DNA from: Lycocorax pyrrhopterus obiensis | Lineage: Eukaryota > Chordata > Aves > Passeriformes > Paradisaeidae | Direction: 5' to 3' | Length of the DNA: 64,000 nucleotides | NCBI GenBank assembly: GCA_014706295.1 | Contig: JACSVZ010000007.1 | Coordinates: 56,558,975 to 56,622,974 of the forward strand | Program-made: the position numbers and the translations under genes | Part shown: piece by piece, positions 1 to 13,400 of the stretch | Layout of the letters: each line of letters opens with the position of its first letter | How positions within the stretch are numbered: the stretch's first letter is position 1 | The notes under the pieces: generated by a model | The model's database searches: none | The model's input: only the letters and a program-made list of their open reading frames with translations | What the model was told of the DNA's origin: nothing

Positions 1-1707
1 GTTCATTTCTAGCAGTTCTAGTAATATCTGCAGAAAACCTGCTAATCCCAGCTACACACCCACGGAGAGACTCATATTAGAAGCACATCTAAAAATATTT
101 CGAGCCAACCTACAGGTTATATTAGCATTATGATACCTCCTACAGATGCTAAGATTGGGCACACTGGGGTAGTCCTTGAATAAGCATATGCTGAGAAATG
201 GTGCTTGTGCCACACCACTGACACCCCAGTGCCCAGGAGAGTGTTAAGGTGGGCAAGGACTAAGAAGCAGCGTCCAAACTGGAGTCAGACTCCTTAGAGT
301 TGAAAATAAAATGCCGTTCTAAATGCACTTTTCCTGTGGCATACTGGGCCAAGTTGCCTATTCTCTTACATTCATGAATGCTTTGCGTCAGTCAGCCATA
401 AAGTGCTTTGCCTGTATCTTCTTCCCTTTGAAATGGATATAAACCCAAATACCAGTGGATGCCTGCAAAGGATCTTTGGCCATTTCTGCTGGCTTTGTAA
501 CTTCTGATGTCCCAATGAGATCAGCCATGACTGATTTGATTTGGTGCTAACACGCAGCGTTGCCATGACTCTTCCTTTTGCAAACTCTTTTCTTCTTTTC
601 CCAAAGTCAAATATGGAAAAGCTGTGACAGCAGCATGAGCAAAAGGATATTGGAAATAATCCTCTTCATTCAGACTGCATGCAAGATTTAGTGGTGCAGT
701 AGCATTGCAAGGATGATTTCCACGCATCTGATAACACTGTGACACCCTATAATAAAACATATACCTTCTGTTTCATTTTATCCTTTTAAGCCCTTTGAGC
801 AACCAGCAGTTGTTGAGTTCCCCACTCTTGCTATTAATAGTCGGGGCAGACCACTCTGCCTACTTAGATTTATTACATTTTAACTAATCTTGATTGAAGT
901 CTTCGTATGTAGGGCTCCAGGGCAGTCACTCACCAGGGTTACACACAACATATACACACACACGGTTTGCCCTGAAGTTAGCTCATTAGATGTCACATAA
1001 TAACCATTTAATGTGAAAAAAACTGGTTTTGGTTTTCCCTTTTCCTTAGGAAACCTGGATAACTAAGCAGGAGAATTCCTTCTTTCACCATGATGGATGT
1101 ATTCTGGAATTTTACCCATTTGAAAATCCCTCTGAAGTCTGTGGGGAGATTTCCCTGAGTAGGGAAACTTGTGCAACTCCCCAAGTTTTGCCTATACTGG
1201 GTAGTCGTGATTCCAAAGACATCACACACAGGAAAGCAGAGAAATTCCTCCCCAGCACTCCATATTTTTTTTTCTGAATATTTTCTATGATCGATTTTAT
1301 GTTGCAGGATTTGTTAGCGACATGTGAAAACCCGCTCAGGGGAAAATTTGTGGTGCAGTTTCTCAGCTGCAAGATGAGATCTAACAAGCCCCATGTACAT
1401 ATTGCACAGGGATGATGAAAAGAGTGATGTTTTCCCCACGGCAAAGAGGGTTTGGATGCTGCCATGTCCCTCTGTCCCTCCTTCCTCCCCCAGGACAGCA
1501 CAAGTAAGCTGGGTGCTTGGCTGAGAAAGGACTTCTGAAGACACTCTGAACACTTTGCTTTAAATGCAACCTTGCAGTTCCTGTAGACAAAATATTTTGT
1601 TGAATGTTCGTGTCTCAGTTTCTATTACTCCAGCAAAGAGTCATTCATGCTCACTTTCTAAGTGATATATCAATGTTAAATGTTTCTCTGAGAAGCATCC
1701 GAAACCT

Positions 1708-1787
1708 AAAAATAAAATAAAATAAAATAAAATAAAATAAAATAAAATAAAATAAAATAAAATAAAGTAAAATAAAATAATAAAAAT
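1708..1787. repeat. AAAAT pentanucleotide microsatellite
   Basis: About 80 bp of nearly perfect (AAAAT)n, roughly 15 units, with one G interruption (AAAGT) and a slipped unit near the right end. It gives a chance run of Ile/Leu/Phe/Tyr codons on the minus strand, which should not be read as a membrane protein. Confidence 0.95.
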
Positions 1788-2920
1788 ACTTCCCATTCTG
1801 GGCAGGAACATCACCATTCTTAGATTCAACCCACCACGAGTGTTTCCAGGAACTGAATTTGCTGGTGAACGAGCTACACACCAGCAATGCACCCTGACTG
1901 CCCACAGCTCTCTTTGGGTGAATCTAGGCAACCTTGGGAGATCCTGCTCCAGGACAATAGGCTGCCAGCCTTTAAAAACCCTCAAGAGGCAGCTTATTTT
2001 GCCTGAAACTGATTTTCTCTGGATGCCTGCTGCAGCTGGTGCTGGGGGCAGGCATTGCAGTGGCATCGAGGCTGGGTTAGCAAATGCTCCTATTTCAAGA
2101 ACAGGATAAATCTCTTGGGTTTTTAAAGATTGGCTTTGAAGTGCCTGCAGCTGGTGATCTGCATCTTGGGAGGGGCAGTGGGTTTGTCCCAGCTGAGAAC
2201 ATGCAGGAGTTCGGGCAAGATGCAGTGGGTATGGATGGAGAAACTGCACAGTGCAGGGAGAGCACAGCAGCGGTGCCGGGTGCAGTCAGCTCCTGGAAAA
2301 GGCACTGTACAGGAAATCTGGTGGGTTCAGAACACGTGGAGCTTCCTGACCACATACAGACCTCCTCCACCACTTGTGCACAGCAGGTCCCAGCTGTCCA
2401 GGGTGCGTTCAATGCATTCACCACGTCCTGCATGTACAGCTTGAAGGTGGCCAAGGCCGGACTGTGGGATTTGGGGATGCTGTCAGCACTCTGCAGTTCC
2501 CTGTGAGAGAGTGCACATGAACTGCAGAGACCTTCCCGTCTGTTTCTGGAAACTGTGAAGAAATTTGGCTATTGCCAAAACTCTGCATTTTGGGGAGGGG
2601 TGGCAAGAGGCTGATAAGAAACTGTTTTCTTGACAGTTCAGAAAAATCCCAGGCAGAATGATAACCAGGGAGGGGCTTGTTCTGTCTGAGGTTTGGCACT
2701 GGGTTATGGCTCAAACAGGGACTTCCAACCTGTTAAAGCCCTCCTACTGTGTGGGCCCAGGACAGAGGTGACAGCTTGTTTCCTCTTGCTTTCTTCCTCT
2801 GGCACATTGGGGTTTCTGGCCTTTCACTGGAAATTTTAGGTGTTGGGCACAGCCCTGAGCCTGCCCTCCATGGTGGGGATGTGCAGAGGCAACACTGGAG
2901 AGCTGAGTGATGCTCACACA

Positions 2921-2975
2921 GTTGGTGGGGCTGGACTGCATGGCCCCAAAGGTCTTCCCATCCCACTTTGTGTGT
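2921..2975 (+). mobile_element. Probable decayed CR1 3' end
   Basis: TTGGTGGGGCTGGACTGCAT, GGCCCCAAAGGTCTTCCC and CCACTTTGTGTG resemble a CR1 3' terminus (GGCTGGACTAGATGGTCCC type) on the plus strand. Similarity is limited, hence the modest confidence. Confidence 0.45.
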
Positions 2976-5900
2976 TACCTTCTGCTTTGAACCAGTGCTT
3001 TGACCCACAAGCTGGAGGATGATCATTCGTGCTGCCCTGATGCGGGAAACACGTAGAAAATTCATGGTTTTACTGATCTTTCTGTCCCTGGTTGTGCAAT
3101 GTGCCTCTGCCTGCCTGGTCAGAGAAGAAGCCTTACATGGAGAGCTGGTGATTGGTGGCATTTGTTGTCAAGAACAAAGTCGAAGGGAGATGTGGGATTC
3201 AGTGTTAAGTGTGGAAAGATGTGGACACTGCTTCAATGCTTGCATGGATCCCTTAAAGAGAGCAAACCGTGTGTTTCAGTGATGTCTGTCGGGAGTAGCA
3301 CGGAGTGTTTGGCGCGTGACACTGGCACACACCACACATAGCTAAAGGAACCTCCACATACCCACTTGAATCGTAAAAACATCAGCTGCAGGGGATTTGC
3401 ATCTAATGTCTTTCTTGGCACAAACAGGGCCTCCCCACCCCCAGCAGCCAAATAATCCAGCCCCTATCAGCTTTTGCCATAACATGTAATGCAGATCAGC
3501 ATTTCCACCAGGGAAAGCTAAACACTTTTATAAGCAATTTCCTATCGAGGTTCTTCTCTGAGCCCACATGAAGCAGAATCTGGAACAAGAGATACAACAC
3601 AGTGATGAATCCATCCATCACCAGCAACATATTTGGGAAATTTTATGTCTTTTTCTGTCTCACCTATTGCAAAACTCTGTATCTTATCAGTTGTTCTAAA
3701 CAGTGTCCAGATTTCCTCTGTAAATCATTTTTAATTCACAGCCATCACTTTGTGGCTGTTAATGACACTATTCACAAGACATTTTTACAGTTGCCAGCAG
3801 CTTGATATATGTATATATTCCAGTGAAAAAAATAATTGAGCAGCCAAGCAAAGCATGAAGACTAAAATGTTGTTTTAAGACTATTGAGGCACAACAGGGA
3901 TGGAAGAAAGTTTTGGTGGGAGAAAGAGAGAAATCTCAGTCGACACTTTGGAGCAAAGACTTGGGGCCATGACTGTGGTTTCTGCTGGGTATGCCAGGCT
4001 GTGAAACAGGATTTGCTGTTTTCCGCCAGCTGGGAAATCCTCTCCTTTTCTCTGGGTGCAGATTTTCCTTAAACATTGTGACTGCAGTGTGTTTTCCCAG
4101 GGGTTTGTGTGGAAGGCAGGAGCCCATGGAGCAGCGCTGGGGAGGCAGCCGCTGTTGGTGCACCCCTTCCCCTGCTGATGGGGTGCCCTGGTCTGGAATG
4201 GAGCACTCATCCTCATCCCAGCCTGCAGGGACTTGCCAGCAGTGCTGAACCCACAGGAAACCCAGACCTTGCCAAGGGTTGAGTGCAGCAATAGCCCTCC
4301 CTGAGGTTCATTCCTGGGCTGACCTCAGCATAAAGCTGGCCCATAGCAAGGAAATGTGTGTGGGAGAGCAGGCAGGGAAGGGAAGCATAGCTGTGAGGAA
4401 TGGGAGAGGCTGGGATGGAATATCCAAGATCATCAAAAGCCTGAAGGAAAAGCTCCAGAGGTAAGCAGTGGGTACTGAGGTGTGGAGGCCAGCCTGAATC
4501 TGCCAAATGCTGGGGAAAGGCTTCTGCAATCTGGGAGGAACCGCAATCAAGACCCGGCAGAAGTGTTTGTTCAAGCCGTGCTTCTTCGATGCTGCTGTGG
4601 CCAAAGTACATTGAAAAGAAAAACCCTGCTTAAAAGGAAATAAAGGGCTTAACAGAGCGTATCAATTATATAATGACAATACTTATAAAACCATCTGCTG
4701 GTCTCCGATGCCTCACTTAGTCACGAGCAATTACTTGGTGCATTTTGCTTTCTAAAGAGCAAGAAGTTCCCTGCAGAAAGCAAACCCAGAGCTGCTTCCT
4801 GGGAGAAGCTGCTGTGAAGTGAAGCAACATCTCAGTTGCTGAAACCCCTGCTGTAAGCCAGCACATCAAGGAAAAAGAGCATTTCACTTAGCTTTTCCCC
4901 CGGGAACCATTTTGGAGGAAGCCTCCACCATGAAGCCAGAGCGTGCCCCCAGCTCTGGCCCACTCTTTTTAAACGTCACCCCAGGCTTTGCAGCGGGCTT
5001 GGGTGGGCTCAGCCAAGCCTGGCATGACAGGAATGCCTTAAAAAATGATCTGCATGCCCCCCTTGAGCCTCCTCATGCTTGTGCTCCCCCCACCCTGGGG
5101 AGGCAGGAGGACTTTGTGAGGCTGCCGTGGTCCAGACAGACTTGAAGCAGCCCCATAGGGGTGATTGATGGGCACTGTGGTGGTGGGAGCTCTGAAAATA
5201 ATCCCAACACATGTTTCCCAGTAGCACCTGGCAGCCAACCAGAAGACAGCACTAGCATTTCCTAAATACTGGAAAAATGACTGTCACCGCAGATGCCTCG
5301 CTAAATATAACCCTGGTGATGTGGCAGCCTGTGAAAGGCTGGAGAGGGGCAGCCACCCAGGACATACGTACAGCTCTGGTCCCATCTGAGCCCTGGCTGC
5401 CATCCCTGCATGGCAAGATCTTCAGTGCTGCTTGTGGAACAGGCTTTGAAGACACAGACCTGATGAGGAAGTGTCACTCAAAGCATAGGTGCCAACAAGA
5501 TACTGGAAATTAGAAATACAGAGCTATCTTAGCAAAGCAGTTTCTTACTGTGCATGGGGGGAGGTATGATCAGGGTGTGTCTCCCTGTTTTGGTCTCTCT
5601 GGAGGGGTTTTTCCCCCTGTGAGGCCAGGCACTTGGGAGCATGGGGTCCTCCTCTGTGGTGCCTGCACAGGACCCAGGCAAGGCCCGACGTGTAGCACCC
5701 AGCTGAGAGCTGGGCAACTTGGACCCCTAAAATTTCCTGGCTCCTGTGAGTGTTTTCACAGAGCAAAGTGCTACCCAGTGCTGGAGCGGTGGAACACAGT
5801 GTTTCATTTTTAAAGGAGGCGGGGATTATCCTCCTCAGTGTGCCCCTCTCCCCTTTGCCCCCTGGCCTCGCCACAAGGATTAGTTTACCAGCAGAGTCCA

Positions 5901-6861
5901 GTGGTTCCTCGGGTGACAGCACTGCCAAGCATCAGTCCTGGGAGCTGCTCTGTATTGTGTTACAGACAAGCCAAGGGGTAGCGCTGCCAGTGTTTGCTTT
6001 AGCAGCTTTCTGGGCCACCAGATGCATCTAAATACGTGGTTCTGACTCTGACACCTGAGTCTCACTTTCCCAAGCTGGCTTTTGTAGGAGGGAGTAGAGT
6101 TGAAGGGACCTCTTGGGTCATTCGTGAAATCTGGGCTCTGGAACAAGCCTCAGTCAAGGTGTTTCCTGCTTCTGAGACTCAGAGGTATCACTTTAATGGC
6201 CAAAATGTTAACTAGCATGTCTAAGTTTGTGCTTCTAAGGCAGAAGAGTTTGTTTGCAGAGGTTTCATTTGCTCTCCAGCCTGCTGTCACCCCCCAGCAT
6301 GAAGTGTCAGCCCTGGGCTGCTCAGCTGCAGACACAATCCCAAGGAGCTGTGTCATGAACTCTACCAGGTGAGAGCCAAGGGGCAGAAATCAGAATTTTA
6401 AATGAATGGTATTTTTCTTTGCTGCTTACTTTCTCCATGGGACTCAGGAGGCATGAAGAGTGACAAAAGAGGTGATGGAGGAGAGCCTTCCAGTCTGGGA
6501 GCACAGGAAGCCCCAGTAAGGAGGAGTGTCTAGCCAAGAGATGAAAGCCTGGGTGAGGATGCAGAGCAAGGTGGTCGCTGTAGAATGTCCAACTTACTCG
6601 GGTACCCAGCAGGGTTGTTCTCCTGTTACCTGTGCTTGATAAAGCTCATGTCATGCATCCTTGCTAGATATGTGCCAGCAGTGTTCTAACATGTGGAAAA
6701 CCCCACAGACAAGGCAACCCCCCCTGAAAAAAACCCATTTAAAAAGTCTTTTCCTGGTTTTGTACTCTAGGAAATTATGGGAATGTCTTTTGGCCTCAGT
6801 TTAATTTCAGCAATGCAGAAGGAGCATCTGAGTGCGAGATTTGCTTTTCTGGATTTGGCCT

Positions 6862-6912
6862 TGTCACAGAATCACAGAATCTGAGCTGTGTGAAGCTGCA
6901 AGTCATCTTTTT
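6862..6912 (-). mobile_element. CR1 LINE 3' tip fragment
   Basis: TGTCACAGAATCACAGAATC followed by TGAGCTGTGTGAAGCTGCAA is the antisense tip of a CR1 element. Only about 50 bases are recognisable; a short A tract follows at about 6938-6950. Confidence 0.6.
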
Positions 6913-8382
6913 ACAGCTCTTATTAATGAGCAGAATTAAAAAAAAAAAAACCCAAAAAGAGCAGAATAGAATGAAAATGTAAACTCTGGGCTATGTCCTT
7001 CCTATATGTTTGCAGGGTGCCTGCTAGAGCAAGCTCAAGGATCCTGAAAACGTATCATCAGTTAGTTAACAAAGGAAGGCAACTGCAGAAGGCCATCTCA
7101 AATCCATCACCTGATACACTGGCAGAGGGGAATTTTGGAAAACATTTTCTGAAGCTGCCATCTTCTAGATGCAGCTCTCCCATATGGAGTTCCAGCCACT
7201 CATTGGAAATTCTCACTTGTCCACTTTTTAAATGATTCAGGCCTCAGCCCATCAAGATGATCAATTAATTTCCAACCCAAGGAGCACAGGGTTTCAGGCT
7301 TGCAGGTGTTCTCTCTAATAGGGGCTGTCATAGGAACGGTTCCTACAGCAGAGTAGGTAAACAAACGGATATAGAACACAGTCCTCCAGAGGACAGCTGG
7401 TGAGAAAAGCTGTAAGGGCAGAAGTGTCATTTAAACAAAAATAGCTAATTTGGGACCTCCTGCACAGGATCCTTATGAGTTGCCAGTGTTTGACCATATC
7501 TGAGCATATGGTTATGGCCGATCCATTTTTGTCTCCAGGGTTGTCTGTACAACCCAGAATGCAGCATGTGAATTTTTTGATGCGATGAAATGGGCAAAAG
7601 CAATCTCAGTACGGGGATGTGCAGCTCCATCAGCACCTCCTGAATTTCTGGGTTTCCTTTTTTGCCACGTGCTTCCCTCCAGCTTGGCTGTCTGTGCCCA
7701 CCTGTTGCCTCTGCTCTTATGTTTCAATTGTAAGCACTTTGGGACGGGAAGAGTTATCTTCATACGGGGCACTTGTGCAGGGTCTTAACGCTCTGACATT
7801 ATATGTGATGGTCTCCTATCGCACTGTGGGAAGATGTAGGAGCTTTCTGGATTGATAAACCTATAAATCTCCGTCTGTATGGAGGTAGAAAAGCCTGTGA
7901 CCACACACGTGTGCAGACTGCCTGGTGTGGCATTTTGTGACCCCTGGAAGATGGGGAGTGTTGGGGTGCGACCAGCAGGCATGGAGCTGGATGCAGGTGC
8001 TGCTGAGCCACCCATCCCAGCTGGGGGAAGGGACCCATCCTGTCCACAGTAACATCTCCTGCCTGTCCCAGGGCTCGGCTGTGTGTCCATCCCTGGAGCT
8101 TGGTACAGTGCTCCTGGGCAGGGTCTCACAGCATGCGGCAGCAAGGGGCTGCGGCATATGGAGTCAGCAGCTCCTGACCCAGAGGGAAGAGTAGGGCTTT
8201 TGGGAGTGAAGCTGAAGTGTGAGTGATGAAATTCTGTCCCCTTTTCAGCATGCCATAGGGTAAATCACCCTCTCAGGACCTTGCTCCCACACTCATGTTT
8301 ATCTTGCCATCCTCCACCTCATCTCCTGCCAGTCTATACCCTGCAGAGCTATTTGTGTTTCACGCCCATGTTTGTGGCATGT

Positions 8383-8436
8383 GGTGGAGTTGGACTAGCT
8401 CCTTGCAGGTCCCTTTCAACTCAGGAGGTTCTGTGG
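8383..8436 (+). mobile_element. CR1 LINE 3' end fragment
   Basis: GGTGGAGTTGGACTAGCTCC, then TTGCAGGTCCCTTTCAACTC and AGGAGGTTCTGTGGTGG, a short CR1 3' terminus on the plus strand. The upstream limit is not visible. Confidence 0.75.
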
Positions 8437-9699
8437 TGGAGGAGTGAGCACAGGACTGGGTCCTTCAGCTCACCTTTCGGGTTCCTCCCTGCCTCCTGCA
8501 CAGCTGTCCTGCAGACTATGGGAGAAAAAGCCTCCTGGCAAATCAGCTGATCTGGGCTCTTTGAGACTTCATCACTGCAAATCTCATATCCTATAAGGAG
8601 ATTTCCCAGGATTCCCCCTCCCTCACTTCAGCATGCTTGAGGATGCTCTCAGGCGGTTTTTGTGAGCAGCCCTCCATGACTGAGACTCAGAGCTCTGGGT
8701 CTCTCTGCTTCAGCTCCCCTCCAGTGGGATGGTGGCTCCCGAGAGGCATTACAGGGCATGAAGCAAAATCAGCTGATCAAAAAGCTCCGTTTATCCTCAT
8801 ACTCATCTTCTTTAGGAAGGCCCATTTTGTGTCTTCCCTTGCATTCAGGTTTTAGCAAAGTTAACAGGCACCTCAGGAGCCATTAGGATTTTAATATTCA
8901 TACACTTTCCTAATTGTTTGCTTCCCAGTGCCTTCTCTTCCTGCCAGGAGACGAAAATGTTCCTAGCCTAGGGCCAGACTCCTCCAGCTCCCTGACTAAT
9001 TTTCCTACAAATTTTGCAGCCAAAGCAGTTGGCTGGTAGACCTGTTCAACACTTAAATTGTACCTAGGGTGAAATTCATCTCCCTAGCTCCAGGTGCCTC
9101 CATCTATCTGGGTACCATCTAGCCTGCTGTTGTCTTTTTAGAATCAGTGCCTTCAAGAAGGATCTATCTCATCCTGAAATAGGTGGCCAAAATCAATTAC
9201 AGCCATCCTCTGGTCTGTGTTACACAGCTGTGGAGGGTGCTCTGATAAGACAGCAGTGGTGTGAACATCTGAAACGCTGTGAGATGAATCCTACTCTTGT
9301 GCCACAAATGCTGTTCTCTGGTAATTAAAGCTGCTTAAAAAGAACATAAGGAATTATGAAACAACCCCAGCTGCACTGAGAAAAGTCATCAAAAGACCTG
9401 ACTCCTTTCTTATTGCTTTGGTTGAAGAGTTCATGTTTCTTCCTAATTCCGAACATCCTCTTGAACCTCCTAATCCCAGTCATGGCCCCAAGAAATTTAT
9501 ATGGAGTTTCTGTATCCATTTTCAAGGGGTATGCACACAGATTGTTATCTTATCTGTAATGAACAGTCTCTTTCTGTAGCAGAACTGCAGGTTTGGATGC
9601 CTGAAACAGCAGCTTTTGAGATCTGTAGCTGTGAATTCGAGGCAGGCTGATGTGCTTTGCACACCCATGTCCACGCCAGGGCAAACACAGGCAAAAAGA

Positions 9700-9965
9700 G
9701 AATCAAAGAATCACAGAATGGTTTGGGTTGAAAGGAACCTTAATGTTCATCCAGCTCCAACCCCCCTGCCACAATCCTTCCACTACATCAGGTTGTTCGA
9801 AGCCCCGTCCAGCCTGGCCTTGAACACTTCCATGCATGGGGCTTCTCTGGGCACCCTGTGCCAGTGCCTCACCACCCTCACACGGAAGAATTTATTTCTA
9901 ATATCTAATCTAAACTTGCCCTCTCTCATCTTAAAGACCTTCCCTCTTGTCCCTCTTGTCCCAAC
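9700..9965 (-). mobile_element. CR1 LINE 3' fragment
   Basis: Strong CR1 match on the minus strand, element 3' end at the left: AATCACAGAATGGTTTGGGT, CATCCAGCTCCAACCCC, CCAGCCTGGCCTTGAACACT, GTGCCAGTGCCTCACCACCC and TCTAATATCTAATCTAAACT. Similarity fades after about 9965. The 176-codon plus-strand ORF over it (9616-10146) is therefore not a gene. Confidence 0.9.
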
Positions 9966-10350
9966 ACACCATATCCTAATTTCTCCTGAAAGCCTCCAAG
10001 AGGGGAGAAGAGAAAGCTTCACTTTGGTCATGAATCCAGCATTTTCAGTCTTCTCGGTGTCTATAAAACCTTGTAGAGTCTTTAATTTAGTGGGACTTTG
10101 GCACATGTTAAAAGATAGCCACCTAGTGAACCTCCCTCCTGAATGAGACACTAAACACCAGGGCCATTTGAATGGAGCATTAGTGTTTATTGTAGGTGTT
10201 CAGGTTATGCTCTTGCTCTATGGCTGTCCAGTGGACTGGAGACTGTGGGTCTGCAGATACACATGTGCACAGACACACAACTGGTTCCCAAACTATCAAT
10301 TATAGCACTAAAACAGAAAGTTCAATATCTTCTAGGACACACAGCTGAAG

Positions 10351-10440
10351 AGGAAAAAAAAAAGGAAAAAAAAGGGAAAAAAAGGATTAAAAAAAGGATA
10401 AAAAAAAGGAAAAAAAAAAAAGAAAAGCAAAAAAAAGAAA
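10351..10440. repeat. A-rich low-complexity tract
   Basis: Runs of seven to eleven A separated by GG or single bases over 90 bp. It produces a chance poly-Lys frame on plus and poly-Phe on minus. It could be the decayed A tail of a retrocopy, but no retrogene is recognisable upstream. Confidence 0.85.
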
Positions 10441-13400
10441 GCACAGAAGTGGCTAGAGAACTGTCCAGAAGTAATAAGTGAAGTTTTTAAGCTGAGTTTG
10501 AAGACTAGCTGCAACTTGCTACACAGGAAAAAACAGAAGACAAAAGCACCATTATGCTTTCTTAAAAATGTAAGAGTACAGCACACACATTCCCTGACAA
10601 GGTCATTAAACATGGGTTCAGAGACCCACAGCAGCATATGCCCGGGTACAATGGGTGTTTACTCTCTGACTGAACGAGGTGCTGGTATGCATAGGGGTTA
10701 CTGTCGCCTGAAGAATATCGCTTTTGGCCCCGTATGGATCACAACTGCTTGGTTTGATTAGTGCACAGAAATGCAGCTAAACCCTCCCCTTCAGATGTCT
10801 AATTTGTTTGGAATGACAGGCATGTCCTGACTAAAAATTAATTCTGCCAGGTGATATAACTTGTTTGAATTCGCAGGAATTTGCCGTTTGGAAAAAGGAA
10901 AAAGGAAAGACATTTCATTAGGGATGGAGCTAAAGCAGCTAATTTGATCTTTCTATGGAAAAAAAAAATAAATTACAGGTTAAAAATGAAGACTGTGTGC
11001 TCTGGGTGAAGCATGCTCCCTGCTTGCAGGTATGCTTTGATGAGGCTTCTTCTGCTAAGAAATGCAGCACACGTTTCTGTCGAAGCAATAACTTTGTCTT
11101 GCTGTTTGTTGTCCTCCTGCCTCTGACTCTGAGCAGACAGCCCAGCCACGCCAGGTGTTTATCCAGGGGGCTTCACTCTGGCATTGGGCTCTTTGTGGCG
11201 TGTGGCACAGCATCCACAAGGAGGGTAAAGGCAAAGCCAGCTGCTGTGGCACAGGGAACCCACCTGCCTCTCCAGAGCTTCCCGCCCCATGCACTGCCTC
11301 AGCTCAGCCTGTCCTCTCTGCTTCCCAGGAAGGAGACCCTTTACAGCCCTTCCTTTTCCCTGGGGCTGGGCATTCCCTTTTACCCACAGTGTTTTCTCAC
11401 ACCAAAACCTTGTGGCACAGCCCCTGGAACAGAAATTGTGTGGTGGGGAGCCAGAGGCAGGTGGGCACAGGGCCACCATGGTCAGGGCTGGCCCGAGCAT
11501 GGCCATGAGACCACTGTCCACAGCTTTGCTGTGCCCTACAGAGCCCCAGGGCAGCCTCGAAGGAGCATCCGTGTTTGCCACATCCCCGAGGATATCTCAG
11601 CCCCCGCCCAGACGCAGAACGAGCCTTGCAGATTGGTTTGACCACCAGCCCAGAGAAACCCAGGCAAATTTCCTGTTGACTTCCAGCACTGCAGATCATT
11701 AATAGAACCGAGGACACGTCCCAGCAGCAATGTCTTTTGGGCTTCCTCCTCGCCAGGAAGGTCTAGGACTCCATTTCTCCTTCTGCTTCCCCTGGGACAC
11801 CCAGCCCAGGAGCATGAATCTAGAGAGCTTCGTCACCCGCCACATCGGAGTGGTTCGAATGCAGATGGGTTCAGACTCACCCTTCCCCTGGCCATGAGCA
11901 GATGGTCTAGACCACTAAAACCACATTTTCTGGAAGTAGGTTCTCAGATGGAGTCACTTCCTGACAGGGCTCTTTGTCTTTTATCAGGAGGAGAGTAATC
12001 AGAAAGAAAAGCTAATTATTTACTGGACGGAGGTTTTATGTTTAAATCTTTTCTCTTTTCTTATTAGTGTCCTTCCAGTTTATTACTCATCTGTGGCTTT
12101 TTTACAAGTCGTCTTTCAGGTGAGGCGCAGTGAAGTGGTGTTACATTCCATACATGTAGGGGCTTAGCTGCAGTTTCATTGTGTATTCAACCCTATAATT
12201 AAGACTCAGATGGAAGACTTTATGCCTCTAAAGCAAAGAAATTCTAGGTTTCTTGGCAAAACATTTGGCTGAGTACATAGAGAGCACCTTAAGTACTTAA
12301 ATGGTCTCTACGTGAGGAAATCTGATGCCAGAAATGATGTACCTTAAAGGCAGGCTGTTGGGAAAAGGCAAACAAACCACCGCTAAAACGCTTGATGTCT
12401 CAAGCTGCATTCTTCCTGAGTATTATTTTTTTCTTGGAAGATGCTCTGTGAGAGGAATTGTATTCTCAAAAACGACTTGTTGCTGGCACCAGATTAACGT
12501 GATCCACATAAGGTGTGGGAGTCAGCAAAAACTACCCGGCTGGTTCTCAATAAATTATGAGGGACTCGACCGTCGCCTTTAAGCAAATCAATGCAGCGCT
12601 GCTGTGGTGTGCCAACAGCCAGGAATACTCCATGGGAGGTAGCCAGCATCTTTCTTAGGGCATGTCCGTGCATGGCTGCAGCGCCCGGTCTCTTCGAGGG
12701 GAAGGAGGAGGGACTGTGGGTTTTTCAGTGAGTGTGGGGCGTTGGCACAAGAGGGCTTTACCCATGAGAAAACCCCTGCCGGGAAAAGGGGAAGTGTGTC
12801 TCCTTCAGCCCAAAGCTCTGCACAGGACAGCCAAGGGCTGTGCTCCTGCCTGGGGATGGGCTGGGGTAGTCACAGGCAGGAGGAGATGCTCTGCTCTTGC
12901 CAGCAATGTTTTCCACCTGGGAATGCACTCATCTTCTTCCCCTACCTCTCCTCTCTGCGTGCCACCCTGCAGCCTTCCTGCATCCCCCAGGGCCTGCTGA
13001 TGTGCAAACCACTGCTAGAAGAATGGCTTTGGAGACGGGGGTCAGCAGAGCAGCCCTGTGACCCACCTCACCAATAAACCTGCTCTTTTATTTTTTGTCT
13101 CCTTCTGGAAGGCAGTGCCACTCACTGCAGACTCAGAAGCTGGAATTGTTAGGTAGGAAGAAGAACAGCATCATTAGACTCAGGAGTATCGCCCACCTCA
13201 TGCTCAGATGCCTGGGTGGAGCAACATGGGCTGGCAGCCTTAGCAGCCACCACTGGGGTAATAAAAGGCAGCAAGAATGTTAATGCTAACAGTAGTGGTG
13301 TCTGGTTCACACAGATATTCTTCCAGCAGTTAGTCTCAAAATACTACAAAAAAGGGATCAATAACTTTTTTTTTATTGATGGAGAAACAGAGGCACAGAG

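Larger units (their letters stand above)
1..9699. other. Intergenic DNA, no gene recognised
   Basis: Apart from the AAAAT microsatellite and small CR1 pieces I see no supportable coding exon. Open frames of 60-200 codons occur on both strands and overlap one another. They lack recognisable domains and are what stop-poor, moderately GC-rich DNA gives by chance. Confidence 0.75.

Noticed and set aside
1651..1905. Hydrophobic Phe/Tyr/Ile/Leu-rich small membrane protein on the minus strand
   Set aside because: The hydrophobic run is the translation of the AAAAT microsatellite.
9616..10146. 176-codon plus-strand frame
   Set aside because: Most of it is antisense CR1 LINE sequence.
10955..11641. 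228-codon plus-strand frame and its overlapping neighbours
   Set aside because: At least three frames are open over the same bases on both strands, the mark of GC-rich non-coding DNA; nothing recognisable is encoded.
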